From: Rhodobacterales bacterium LSUCC0031
GTDB taxonomy: Bacteria; Pseudomonadota; Alphaproteobacteria; Rhodobacterales; Rhodobacteraceae
Direction of reading: 5' to 3'
NCBI GenBank assembly: GCA_015689735.1
Contig: WVSP01000001.1
Coordinates: 732,001-796,000, forward strand
Length of the DNA stretch: 64,000 nucleotides
Made by a program: the position numbers and the translations under genes. Position 1 is the first letter of the stretch. Each line of letters starts with the position of its first letter. Positions 28,689 through 38,580 of this stretch are shown in pieces. The notes under the pieces are model-generated. The model did not search any database, had not been told where the DNA came from, and saw only the letters and a list, made by a program, of their open reading frames with translations.

Positions 28689-29713
28689 CGCCCCCACATT
28701 CCCTTGGGGTAAAGCCCTTCGTAGATCGGTACGAGGCTGGCGGTATCAAACAGCGATGAGACGCTGGTGCCGTTCCAGATATTGACAATGGCTTGGGCAA
28801 ACATCGGCGCGGTCGGCACCACGCGCACCCGCGAACAGGCCTTGGTCGCCGCGGTCGCCTCGATCGTGTCGGTGGTGACGAGCGATTTCAGCACCGAGCC
28901 CGAGAGCCGTTCGATCGCGGGGCCAGACAGCACGCCGTGGGTGGTATAGGCATGCACCTCGGTCGCGCCTGCCTCCATCAGCACATCGGCGGCTTTGCAG
29001 AGCGTGCCGGCCGTGTCGCAGATATCGTCAACGATGATGCATTTGTGGCCCGTCACATCGCCGATCACGGTCATGCCCGCCACTTCGCCTGCCTTTTCAC
29101 GGCGCTTGTCCACGATGGCCAAGGGCGCGCCGATACGGGTTGCCAATTCGCGTGCGCGCGCCACGCCGCCCACATCAGGTGACACCACCATCACATCGGA
29201 CATGTCGCCGCCGAACTGGTGCAAGATGTCGAGCGCGAAGATCGGGCTGGCATAAAGGTTATCCACGGGAATATCGAAGAAACCCTGAATCTGGGCGGCG
29301 TGCAGATCCATGGTCAAGACCCGCTCGATCCCGGCGGCGACCATCATGTTGGCCACCAGCTTGGCCGAGATGGGCGTGCGCGCCTTGGTGCGGCGGTCTT
29401 GGCGGGCATAGCCGAAATAGGGAATCACCGCCGTGATCCGGGACGCAGAAGACCGGCGCAGGGCATCGGCAATGATCAGCAATTCCATCAGGTTGTCATT
29501 GGCGGGCTTGGAGGTGCCTTGCACGATGAACATGTCCTCGCCGCGGACATTCTCATAGACTTCGACAAAGATTTCTTGATCGTTGAAGCGCTCGACGCGG
29601 GCATCGACAAGGCCCACCTGCATGCCGCGGTGCATCGACATCCGCCGCGAGATCGCCTCGGCCAGACTGCGGTTGGCGTTGCCGGAAATCAGTTTCGGAT
29701 CTTGAGCAGGCAT
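28685..29713 (-). CDS. prs: Ribose-phosphate pyrophosphokinase
   Basis: 342 residues; makes PRPP from ribose-5-phosphate and ATP for purine, pyrimidine, histidine and NAD synthesis. Visible: KLISGNANRSLAEAI, FNDQEIFVEVYENVRGED, YFGYARQDRR, MDLHAAQIQGFFD and the PRPP-binding loop VDDICDTAGTL. ATG 29713 gives MPAQDPKLISGN, the expected start. Slightly longer than the ~315-residue norm owing to short insertions. Divergent from the isomerase gene. Confidence 0.96.
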   Translation of the reverse strand: MPAQDPKLISGNANRSLAEAISRRMSMHRGMQVGLVDARVERFNDQEIFVEVYENVRGEDMFIVQGTSKPANDNLMELLIIADALRRSSASRITAVIPYFGYARQDRRTKARTPISAKLVANMMVAAGIERVLTMDLHAAQIQGFFDIPVDNLYASPIFALDILHQFGGDMSDVMVVSPDVGGVARARELATRIGAPLAIVDKRREKAGEVAGMTVIGDVTGHKCIIVDDICDTAGTLCKAADVLMEAGATEVHAYTTHGVLSGPAIERLSGSVLKSLVTTDTIEATAATKACSRVRVVPTAPMFAQAIVNIWNGTSVSSLFDTASLVPIYEGLYPKGMWGR

Positions 29714-29826
29714 GGCGATTTGGTCCCCTTTGGCAGCATCGTCATCCGCGGTCCCCACCGCGCATTATTGACACCCCCTAGCACCCGGCTAGTGTCGCGC
29801 AAAGCCGAAAAGGAAAGGGCTGTCCA

Positions 29827-30429
29827 ATGGCGCATATCGACTACTATTTCTCGACCATGTCCCCTTTTACCTATCTTGCGGGGATGCGGATGGAGGCGGT
29901 GGCCGCGCGCCATGGTGCCACGATCAGCTACAAGCCGGTTGACCTAATGGGCAGCGTTCTGCCGCGCACGGGTGGTGTCCCCCCGAAAGAGCGGCATCCA
30001 GCAAGGCTTGCGCTGCGCGCGCAGGAATTGCGCCGCTTGTCCGCCAAGCACGGGTTGCCCATGCATCTCGACCCGCCCTTTCGCGCGGTCAATGCTGCCC
30101 CGTCGGCCTATGCCTTCATCGCGGCCACCCATGCGGGGGTCGGCGATCTGGGCAAGCTGGTGCATGCCATTACCGGTGCGCTTTGGCGCGACCGGCGTGA
30201 CATCGCCGAAGATGATGTGATCGCAGATTGCCTCGAGGAGGCGGGTTTTAACCGCGCGCTTGCGGGCATGGCGATGCTGGCCGGGGCCGAGGAATATGTG
30301 CGCAACTCCGAAGATGCGGTGGCCGCCGGTGTATTCGGCGCGCCCTTCTATATCGTCGATGGCACCGAGATGTTCTGGGGACAGGATCGGATCGAGGATC
30401 TGGACCTGTTCCTTGCCGGGAAATTGTGA
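29827..30429 (+). CDS. 2-hydroxychromene-2-carboxylate isomerase-like (DsbA/GST-kappa fold)
   Basis: 200 residues. The family (NahD/GST-kappa) performs glutathione-dependent isomerisation in aromatic degradation, but most members in genomes like this have unknown substrates. Visible: HIDYYFSTMSPFTYLAG with the Ser-Pro active-site position, RAVNAAPSAYAFIAA and VFGAPFYIVDGTEMFWGQDRIEDL, the last typical of the family. No naphthalene-pathway genes are nearby. Its stop overlaps the start of the alpha/beta hydrolase gene (GTGA). Confidence 0.85.
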   Translation: MAHIDYYFSTMSPFTYLAGMRMEAVAARHGATISYKPVDLMGSVLPRTGGVPPKERHPARLALRAQELRRLSAKHGLPMHLDPPFRAVNAAPSAYAFIAATHAGVGDLGKLVHAITGALWRDRRDIAEDDVIADCLEEAGFNRALAGMAMLAGAEEYVRNSEDAVAAGVFGAPFYIVDGTEMFWGQDRIEDLDLFLAGKL

Positions 30430-31193
30430 CCGGCTTTGCCCGGACGTGGGGGCAGGGGGGTGAGGCGGCACTCCTCCTCCATTGCTCGCTCGCGCATTCC
30501 GGGGCGTGGGACGGCGTCGCGCGTGCGCTGTCGGACCGGCTACGCCTGACTGCGCCCGACCTTGTCGGCCATGGCCGCGGCCCCGCCCGCGACCCCGCGC
30601 GCGATTATCACGAACATTGCACTGATGTTGCCTTGGCGCATCTGCCGGATGGGCCATGCCATCTGATCGGCCACAGCTTCGGGGCCACTGTCGCGCTGCG
30701 GCTTGCGCTCGACCATCCTGGGAATGTGGCAAGCCTGACCCTCATCGAGCCGGTGCTATTTGCTGCCGCCCGCGCCAATCCCGGATGGCAAAGCAATCAA
30801 GCAGTCATGTCAAAGCTTGACCCTATACTGGCGGCTGGGGATCTGGATGCTGCCACAGCGCTATTTCTGTCGGCATGGGGTGGCGATGTGCCTTTTGCGT
30901 CCATGTCGCAAGCCCAACGCGCCTATATGGCCGCGCGTATCTGGGTCGTGCAGGCCAGCGCCCCCGCGCTTGAAGACGATCTTGCGGCACTGCTGCCGCG
31001 GTTGAGCGGACTGACTTGCCCAACCCTTCTCATCGAAGGTGAGCGCTCACCGCCCGTGATTACGGAAATCCAGGCGAGCCTGGCCGCCGCCATCCCCAAT
31101 GCACAGCGTTCGGTCATCGCGGGCGCGGGCCATATGGCGCCGATGACCCACCCCACCGACGTCGCAGCCGAGATCACAACGCTCTGGGGTTAA
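30426..31193 (+). CDS. Alpha/beta hydrolase
   Basis: 255 residues starting at GTG 30426 within the previous stop. Nucleophile elbow GHSFGA (Ser about residue 82), oxyanion region LLLHCSLAHSGAWDG, acid in LLIEGERSPP and catalytic His in GAGHMAPMTHP. Likely an esterase or C-C hydrolase; coupling with a glutathione-type isomerase suggests joint work on a small organic substrate, which is only an inference. Confidence 0.83.
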   Translation: MTGFARTWGQGGEAALLLHCSLAHSGAWDGVARALSDRLRLTAPDLVGHGRGPARDPARDYHEHCTDVALAHLPDGPCHLIGHSFGATVALRLALDHPGNVASLTLIEPVLFAAARANPGWQSNQAVMSKLDPILAAGDLDAATALFLSAWGGDVPFASMSQAQRAYMAARIWVVQASAPALEDDLAALLPRLSGLTCPTLLIEGERSPPVITEIQASLAAAIPNAQRSVIAGAGHMAPMTHPTDVAAEITTLWG

Positions 31194-31207
31194 GTCGCGG
31201 CGAAACG

Positions 31208-32254
31208 CTATCCTCCCCAAGTCGCCAGCAAGCGCGCAACATCGTCGGATGTCTTGGCCCAGTCGCAGACGATGCGGCAGCGCAGGGGCGCATCAGGTGG
31301 CCCGTCCTCGACCGTTCCGCCAAAGGTATAATATTGCGCCCCGGCCGCGAAAGCCCGCGCATGGGCCGCGCGCGGCAGATCGATAAAGGCGAGATTGCCT
31401 GCCGCCGGATGGGCGAGCCGCGCGCCATCGACCTGCGCCAAGCCCTGCACCAGTTGGGCCAACCGCGCATTGGCGGTCTGTGCCATCTCCAGCCACAACC
31501 CATCGCTGCAATAGGGCAGCATTTGCGCCGAGAGGTAGCGATGCTTGGAAAACAGATGCCCCCCGCGCTTGCGGCGGAGTGCCAATTCGCGCCCATGCGC
31601 AGGGTCGAACATCACCACCGCCTCGACCCCCATGCAGCCATTCTTGGTGCCGCCGAAGCTGACCGCATCGATGCCCGCCTTCCATGTCATTTCGGCCGGG
31701 CTGCACCCAAGCGCCGCACAGGCATTGGCGAAGCGCGCCCCATCAAGATGGGTGGCAAGCCCATGGGCGCGGGCGACCGCGGTGATCGTGCGAATCTCGT
31801 CAAGGGAATAGACCGTACCGCGCTCGGTGATGTTGGTGATCGTCACCGGCCCCGGCTGCGCCCCATGCACGCCGCGCGCCTTGCACTGGACGATCGCGGC
31901 CTCCAGCGCCGCCGGGGTGAACTTGGCGTCCGCCCCGTCGATCAGGATCGTCTTTGCCCCGGAATAGAAATCGGGGGCGCCGCACTCATCCTCCTCGACA
32001 TGGGCGATGCGATGGCAAAAGACACCATCCCACGGCTTGGCCAGACAGGCCAAGGCCAGCGCATTGGCAACGCTTCCCGTGGCCACGAATTCCACCACCG
32101 CATCGGGGGCCTCGAACAGTCCACGTACCGCCTGCCGCGCGGCGGCGGTAATGTCGTCATTGCCATAGGGCATCGCGTAGCCGTCATTGGCCGACATGAC
32201 CGCATCCATGATCTTGGGATGCACTGGCCCAGTATTGTCGCTGGCAAAGATCAT
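31208..32254 (-). CDS. ltaE: Low-specificity threonine aldolase family
   Basis: 348 residues from ATG 32254. PLP enzyme splitting L-threonine/allo-threonine to glycine and acetaldehyde. Visible: FASDNTGPVHPKIMDAV, EFVATGSVANALAL, THLDGARFANACAAL and the PLP lysine in SFGGTKNGCMG. The start overlaps the YcgN stop (ATGA). Stereo-preference cannot be deduced. It ends 14 bp from the convergent hydrolase gene. Confidence 0.9.
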   Translation of the reverse strand: MIFASDNTGPVHPKIMDAVMSANDGYAMPYGNDDITAAARQAVRGLFEAPDAVVEFVATGSVANALALACLAKPWDGVFCHRIAHVEEDECGAPDFYSGAKTILIDGADAKFTPAALEAAIVQCKARGVHGAQPGPVTITNITERGTVYSLDEIRTITAVARAHGLATHLDGARFANACAALGCSPAEMTWKAGIDAVSFGGTKNGCMGVEAVVMFDPAHGRELALRRKRGGHLFSKHRYLSAQMLPYCSDGLWLEMAQTANARLAQLVQGLAQVDGARLAHPAAGNLAFIDLPRAAHARAFAAGAQYYTFGGTVEDGPPDAPLRCRIVCDWAKTSDDVARLLATWGG

Positions 32255-32697
32255 GTTCCCGGTTCCTCGATGATGTAATCTTCCCATTCCTCTTCCGGCA
32301 CCTCGAATTCCGGCACGGTCACGCCCCGCATGCTGACGCCCGCGCGATGCACGGTTTCGGGATCACCCGACACCAGCGGGTGCCAGTCGTAAAGTGGCTT
32401 TCCCTCGTAAAGCAGCCGATAGGCGCAAGTTTGCGGCATGAAATAGGCCACATCGCCCATCGTCTGCGGTGTGAGACGAATACATTCCGGCACCAGCGTC
32501 TTGCGGATCGCATATTGCCCGCAACGGCAGCTCTCATCGTCGAGCAGGCGACAGGCGATGCGCGTTAGTGCGACTTCGCCGGTCTCCTCATCCTCGAGTT
32601 TGTTGAGACAGCACTTGCCGCAGCCATCGCACAGCGCCTCCCATTCTTCGGGCGTCATGCGGTCCATCGCCACACGCTCCCAAAAGCGCGGCCTCAT
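32251..32697 (-). CDS. ycgN: YcgN family cysteine-cluster protein (UPF0260)
   Basis: 148 residues. Cysteine pattern CDGCGKCCLNKL near residues 23-34 followed by DESCRCGQYAIRK and PECIRLTP matches YcgN/YkgJ-type zinc- or iron-sulfur-binding proteins of unknown function. Cytoplasmic. Sits in a run of overlapping genes: its start overlaps the ribF stop and its stop overlaps the threonine aldolase start, so ribF-ycgN-ltaE are likely one transcript. Confidence 0.88.
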   Translation of the reverse strand: MRPRFWERVAMDRMTPEEWEALCDGCGKCCLNKLEDEETGEVALTRIACRLLDDESCRCGQYAIRKTLVPECIRLTPQTMGDVAYFMPQTCAYRLLYEGKPLYDWHPLVSGDPETVHRAGVSMRGVTVPEFEVPEEEWEDYIIEEPGT

Positions 32698-33620
32698 GAT
32701 GTCGCCAAGGCCGCGCGCGCCGCCGCGCTGTCTTGGTCCATCTGTGCGATCAGTGCATCAAGCCCGTCGAACCGCATTTCACCGCGCAGATATTCCACCA
32801 ACCCGACCGACAGCTGACACCCGTAAAGGTCGCCCTTGAAGTCGAAGAGAAAGGTCTCAAGGTTCGGTGTCTTGCGCGCGAACATTGGCCGGATGCCCAG
32901 ATTGGCCACCCCCCGAAAGGTGCCGCGATGCGGCCCGTCCAACACATCGACAAGCACCGCGTAAACACCAAGCTTTGGCACATGCAGCCCCTCAAGCGAC
33001 ATGTTCGCCGTGGGATAGCCCAGTACGCGGCCCCGCTTGTCGCCATGAAGCACCGGCCCCTCGATCCGGTGCCAATGCCCGAGCATCTGGGCCGCATCAC
33101 GTGGGCGGCCTTCGCTCAAGGACGCGCGGATGGCAGTCGATGACACCGCCCCCGTCTCGGCGGTCAAAAGATCGGCAATGGTGACATCAAACCCAAAGCG
33201 CGCCCCGAATGTGCGCAGCATCGTGGCCGTCCCGCGCCGCCCCTGCCCAAAGCAAAAATCGGCCCCGACGACCACATGCCGCAACCCCAGCCCTTCGGAC
33301 AAGATATCGCGCGCAAAGGCCTCGGCCGATAGGCCGGCCAAATGCGCATCAAACGGCAATTCCGCCAAGAGATCGACACCGAGCTTTTCCAAGCGATGGG
33401 CGCGCGCACTGGCATTCATCAGCCGAAACGGCGCAAGATCAGGCATGAAATACTCGCGAGGATGCGGTTCAAAGGTGACAACGGCCAACGGCATGCCATC
33501 CCTTCGCGCGAGATCGATCACATGACAATGCCCGCGATGCACGCCATCGAAATTGCCGATGGCCGCCGATGCGCCGCGATCTTGCGGGCGAGTATAGTGT
33601 GGGTCTCGCAAAATATGCAT
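32694..33620 (-). CDS. ribF: Bifunctional riboflavin kinase / FAD synthetase
   Basis: 308 residues. Phosphorylates riboflavin to FMN and adenylates FMN to FAD. N-terminal nucleotidyltransferase domain (about 1-180) with GNFDGVHRGH, TFEPHPREYF and VVGADFCFGQGRRG; C-terminal kinase domain with GDKRGRVLGYPTANMSL and RGVANLGIRPMF. Start at ATG 33620 (MHILRDPHY), better supported than 33659. Possibly in the same transcript as the MaoC-like gene 45 bp upstream. Confidence 0.95.
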   Translation of the reverse strand: MHILRDPHYTRPQDRGASAAIGNFDGVHRGHCHVIDLARRDGMPLAVVTFEPHPREYFMPDLAPFRLMNASARAHRLEKLGVDLLAELPFDAHLAGLSAEAFARDILSEGLGLRHVVVGADFCFGQGRRGTATMLRTFGARFGFDVTIADLLTAETGAVSSTAIRASLSEGRPRDAAQMLGHWHRIEGPVLHGDKRGRVLGYPTANMSLEGLHVPKLGVYAVLVDVLDGPHRGTFRGVANLGIRPMFARKTPNLETFLFDFKGDLYGCQLSVGLVEYLRGEMRFDGLDALIAQMDQDSAAARAALATS

Positions 33621-33665
33621 GAAGCTGGCGTAGCCGCACCCGCGTAGATGCGCAAGCACCGCCCG

Positions 33666-34109
33666 TCAGTCGAACTTCCGCGAGGGGGCCAAAACCACCG
33701 CTTCACCCTTGAGCACCACGGTCTTGCCGACACGGCAATGTGTGGCCAGCGTCACGCGCCTGCGGCCATGATCGATCTCGATCACCTCGACCTCGGCCAC
33801 GACCATGTCGCCGGGTCGCACCGGCGCCATGAATTTCAGCGTCTGGCCCAAATAGACCGTGCCATGGCCGGGCAATTGCTCGCCGATCACCGCCGAGATC
33901 AGGCCGGCGGTCAGCATCCCATGCGCGATCCGCCCCTCGAAAATCGTGTCGCGCGCATAATCATCATCCAGATGCACCGGGTTATGATCGGTCGAAATCT
34001 GCGCAAAGAGCGCGATATCCTGATCGGTGATCAGTTTTTGAAGCGAACGCGTCATCCCGATCTCGAGATCCTCGATAACGATCGTGCCGGTGGTGATGTT
34101 GTCGAGCAT
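33666..34109 (-). CDS. MaoC/PhaJ-like (R)-specific enoyl-CoA hydratase
   Basis: 147 residues, single hot-dog domain. Hydratase-2 motif is intact: DHNPVHLDDDYA (catalytic Asp and His) followed by GRIAHGMLTAGL. PhaJ-type enzymes convert enoyl-CoA from beta-oxidation to (R)-3-hydroxyacyl-CoA, the precursor of polyhydroxyalkanoate. A CTGC-N3-GCAG palindrome about 50 bp upstream resembles PhaR sites and supports this reading. Alternative: a general MaoC dehydratase without PHA role. Confidence 0.85.
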   Translation of the reverse strand: MLDNITTGTIVIEDLEIGMTRSLQKLITDQDIALFAQISTDHNPVHLDDDYARDTIFEGRIAHGMLTAGLISAVIGEQLPGHGTVYLGQTLKFMAPVRPGDMVVAEVEVIEIDHGRRRVTLATHCRVGKTVVLKGEAVVLAPSRKFD

Positions 34110-34155
34110 GGTGCCGATTCCTGCATTACGCGCCTACGTTATACCGCGACCGGCT

Positions 34156-34172
34156 TTTCTGCAATGCAGAAA
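34156..34172. promoter_or_regulatory. Candidate PhaR box upstream of the PhaJ-like gene
   Basis: TTTCTGC-AAT-GCAGAAA, a perfect 7-3-7 palindrome, contains CTGC-N3-GCAG, the TGC-rich pattern reported for PhaR of Paracoccus and Rhodobacter. It is centred 55 bp upstream of the start at 34109. A second inverted repeat (TTGTCGC/GCGACAA, 34199-34223) lies further up and is unexplained. Confidence 0.5.
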
Positions 34173-34238
34173 GACATAAAATAATCGTTTCTTACAGATT
34201 GTCGCAATTATGTTTCGCGACAAACGCACCCCTTCTCT

Positions 34239-34283
34239 GTTTCACAAATATCCCAGGGGGGTACGGGGGGACAGCGTCCCCCC
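34239..34283 (-). repeat. 3'-end module copy A
   Basis: On the minus strand: hairpin GGGGGGAC-GCT-GTCCCCCC (34283-34265), a C-rich spacer, then the core GGGATATTTGTGAAAC (34254-34239) and AGAGAAG. It lies 38 bases past the HAD gene stop, on that gene's strand. Same core as the copies at 48745, 60699 and 60748. Confidence 0.85.
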
Positions 34284-34320
34284 GCGGGTCGGCGCGCGCA
34301 GCGCGGCGAAACCCCGCTTG

Positions 34321-35193
34321 TCAGCGCAGCATGCCGATTGTGAAGCGCGGCTCCAGCTGGGCCGTGGTCAGGAACTCCGCCAGCTTTCTCGGATCGGGTT
34401 GGTGCAGCGTGCCCGTTTCCGCCCGCGCAAGCCCACCCGAGATAAAGAGCGCGTCGATATTCTCGCCCATCGCGCCTTGCACATCGGTGAAGATCCCATC
34501 GCCCACTGCCAGGATGCGCCCATCGCCCACATCGCGGCCAAGCTGCGCGAGCCGCCGCCGGGCCAGATCATAGATCGGTGGATGCGGCTTGCCGAAATAG
34601 AGGCTCTCGCCCCCCATCTCGGTGTAAAGCGCGGCCAGGGCGCCCGCGCACCATTCCCTTGTCTCGCCACGATCGACCACGATATCAGGATTGGCGCACA
34701 AAAGCTTCAGCCCCCGCGCCTTGGCCAACAAGAATTGCGGTCGCATCACGCTGGGGTCGGCCTGCGGATCGAACGGGCCGGTGCAGACGATCCCTTCGGC
34801 CTCATCCAGCGTCACACGCGTGATCGGTGCGGGGTTGTCCAACATCTGGAGCGGCTCGAAGAACGACGCATCTTGCGGCTCGCCGATATGCCAGACTTTG
34901 TTGCCGACGACGCCCCCGAACATCGCCGCGCGCGCGCTGTCGCCTGATGTGGCGATCACATCCCAGCTGTCGCGCGCCACGCCGATCCGCGCGAGTTGCC
35001 GTTCCACGCTCGCGCGCGGGCGGGGTGAGTTGGTCACCAGCACCACCGTGCCGCCGTTGGCACGATAGGTTTGCAGTGCTGCTACCGCCGCGGGAAAGGC
35101 GCGCAGCCCGTCATGCACACAGCCCCACAAATCACAAAACAGCGCGTCGTAATCGGCGGAAATCTCGGCAAGGCTGTCGATGATGCGGGTCAT
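34321..35193 (-). CDS. HAD superfamily class IIA hydrolase
   Basis: 290 residues from ATG 35193. NagD/phosphoglycolate-phosphatase-like subgroup: motif I DALFCDLWGCVHDGL (nucleophile Asp about residue 16), motif II VLVTNSPRP, cap domain, motif III YFGKPHPPIYDLA and motif IV ILAVGDGIFTDVQGA. Motif I reads DLWG rather than the usual DxDG/DxYG, which is normal for this TIGR01459-like group. Substrate unknown. No membrane segments. Confidence 0.85.
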   Translation of the reverse strand: MTRIIDSLAEISADYDALFCDLWGCVHDGLRAFPAAVAALQTYRANGGTVVLVTNSPRPRASVERQLARIGVARDSWDVIATSGDSARAAMFGGVVGNKVWHIGEPQDASFFEPLQMLDNPAPITRVTLDEAEGIVCTGPFDPQADPSVMRPQFLLAKARGLKLLCANPDIVVDRGETREWCAGALAALYTEMGGESLYFGKPHPPIYDLARRRLAQLGRDVGDGRILAVGDGIFTDVQGAMGENIDALFISGGLARAETGTLHQPDPRKLAEFLTTAQLEPRFTIGMLR

Positions 35194-35260
35194 GCGGGGG
35201 CTCCGTCGCTGGGATGCCCTCCCATACGACACCCTGGTGCCAACGGCCAGATGCGCGCAG

Positions 35261-35303
35261 CGAAAAGGGGCGACACCTTGGTGTCTCCCTGATGCGCAGC
35301 CCC
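35261..35303 (-). terminator. Terminator of the pyrophosphatase gene
   Basis: On the minus strand GACACC-AA-GGTGTC (35285-35272) nested within GGGGC...GCCCC, then TTTTCG. It begins a few bases past the ppaC stop. Confidence 0.65.
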
Positions 35304-35305
35304 TC

Positions 35306-36229
35306 TCAGAGGGCCAGCGCGGGGATGATCTGCTTCTTGCGGCTCATGATGCCGGGCAGCACGACCAAATCTTGACCCTTGGCATCGGCGTCAAAGCTCT
35401 TGGCCGCGATCCGGGCGACCAGATCATTCGGCACCAGAAGCGTCGCCTCCTCGCGCAGGATATCGACCACGAACAACAAGACCTGATCGGCCCCGTCTTC
35501 TGCGGCGACACCCGGCATTGCGGCCATCAGCGCATCCTTGCGCGACAGAACCGTGGCGGGCGAGGTGGTTTCCAGCACGCTCACGCGCAACTGCTTGCCG
35601 CCGACCTCATATTCCTTGCTGTCCATGCGCAAAAGCTCCGCCTCTGAAAACGCCGAGACATCGGATTTCGCCGCGAACATCTCGGCGGCGTAGTGTGGAA
35701 TATCGAGGCCAAGCTCGGCGGCCAGCGCCTCGGCCACGGCGCGATCCTCAGGCGTGGTGGTGGGCGAGCGGAATTCCAGCGTATCGGACAGGATGCAGGT
35801 CAGGATCGTGGCCTTGATCCAATCGGGCGCGCGGGACATGTCCGCCCCGATCATCTTGTGCATGATCGTGGCGGTGCAGGCCAAGGGCTCCATGCGGATC
35901 GCGATCGGCCCCTTGGTCTCCAGGCCGCCGACCAGCTTGTGATGGTCGATAATGGCGGTGATGTCGGCCGCGTTGATCCCATCGGGCAATTCGGCGGGAT
36001 TGTTGGTATCGACGATCACGACTCTCTGGCCTGCATCCACGCCGGCGATGATGCGCGGCTTGGGCAGATCCCAGCGCTTGAGCAAAAAGGCGGCTTCGGT
36101 ATTGGGTTCACCCAACAGCACCGCCTCGGCTGCCTCGCCGATGATCTCGTTGAGATACCACGCCCAGATGATCGGCGAGCCGGTGGAATCGGTGTCGGGC
36201 GATTTATGGCCGAATACGAGCGTTGTCAT
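35306..36229 (-). CDS. ppaC: Manganese-dependent inorganic pyrophosphatase
   Basis: 307 residues; family II (DHH) pyrophosphatase that pulls biosynthetic reactions forward by hydrolysing PPi. N-terminal FGHKSPDTDSTGS holds metal ligands; VDTNNPAE and IIDHHKLVGG form the DHH motif; C-terminal SRKKQIIP is the substrate-binding SRKKQ signature. ATG 36229 is chosen; the codons up to 36247 are in frame but look untranslated. Divergent from groES across 229 bp. Confidence 0.95.
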   Translation of the reverse strand: MTTLVFGHKSPDTDSTGSPIIWAWYLNEIIGEAAEAVLLGEPNTEAAFLLKRWDLPKPRIIAGVDAGQRVVIVDTNNPAELPDGINAADITAIIDHHKLVGGLETKGPIAIRMEPLACTATIMHKMIGADMSRAPDWIKATILTCILSDTLEFRSPTTTPEDRAVAEALAAELGLDIPHYAAEMFAAKSDVSAFSEAELLRMDSKEYEVGGKQLRVSVLETTSPATVLSRKDALMAAMPGVAAEDGADQVLLFVVDILREEATLLVPNDLVARIAAKSFDADAKGQDLVVLPGIMSRKKQIIPALAL

Positions 36230-36357
36230 GGCATCCTCTAGAAACAAAGCAGTGAATAACTGCGGTCCTCATATCTTTGGCTTTGCCGCTTGTCACGGGG
36301 CAGTCGGTCGCGGCGGTGGATAGCCGCCATGTCCAACAAAATTCCACACGATGCCCG

Positions 36358-36386
36358 TTGACACCCCTGCTGTGCCTGCCTATCTG
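36358..36386 (+). promoter_or_regulatory. Heat-shock (RpoH-type) promoter of groESL
   Basis: TTGACA at 36358-36363, 17-base spacer, TATCTG at 36381-36386 within CCTATCTGCC. This matches the alphaproteobacterial sigma-32 pattern CTTGAC-N17-CYTATNT well and would also serve sigma-70. Confidence 0.7.
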
Positions 36387-36393
36387 CCAGGCG

Positions 36394-36420
36394 TTATCAC
36401 TCACCATAGGCGAGTGCTAA
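36394..36420. promoter_or_regulatory. CIRCE element (HrcA operator)
   Basis: TTATCACTC-N9-GAGTGCTAA, one mismatch from the canonical TTAGCACTC-N9-GAGTGCTAA. It lies just downstream of the promoter and 39 bases before the groES start, the standard HrcA repression site. Confidence 0.93.
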
Positions 36421-36458
36421 CGCATGAATTAACCGAACCCGAGAGGAGAGTTCGAGAG

Positions 36459-36746
36459 ATGGCATTCAAACCGCTGCATGACCGTGTGCTGGTCCGCCGC
36501 ATCCAGTCCGATGAAAAGACCAAGGGTGGTCTGATCATTCCCGACAGCGCCAAGGAAAAGCCCTCCGAAGGCGAAGTGATCGCTTGTGGCCCCGGCGCAC
36601 GCAAGGATTCGGGCGAGCTGATCGAAATGGCCGTCAAGGCCGGTGACCGTATCTTGTTCGGCAAATGGTCGGGCACCGAGGTCACCATCGATGGCGAAGA
36701 GCTGCTGATCATGAAGGAATCGGACATCCTCGGCGTCACAGCCTGA
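36459..36746 (+). CDS. groES: Co-chaperonin GroES
   Basis: 95 residues; heptameric lid of Gro[21 protein letters not shown], the mobile loop [16 protein letters not shown], and the C-terminal MKESDILGV are all present. ATG 36459 follows GAGAGGAGAG by about seven bases. Controlled by the RpoH-like promoter and CIRCE upstream, and co-transcribed with groEL 66 bp downstream. Confidence 0.97.
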   Translation: MAFKPLHDRVLVRRIQSDEKTKGGLIIPDSAKEKPSEGEVIACGPGARKDSGELIEMAVKAGDRILFGKWSGTEVTIDGEELLIMKESDILGVTA

Positions 36747-36752
36747 GCATGA

Positions 36753-38453
<1,701 letters not shown>

Positions 38454-38477
38454 TCGCAGCCCGATTACTCTGATCGG

Positions 38478-38505
38478 AAGGGGCCGCAACCTGCGGCCCC
38501 TTTTG
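38478..38505 (+). terminator. groESL terminator
   Basis: AAGGGGCCGC (38478-38487) pairs with GCGGCCCCTT (38493-38502) over a five-base loop, then TTGTTTTTT. Twenty-four bases after the groEL stop. Confidence 0.93.
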
Positions 38506-38580
38506 TTTTTTCTGGCGTGCCTTTGGTTGTTCCTGCTCGGGCCGCATGGCATGGTCCATGCGCCAAGAATGGGGGTCATT

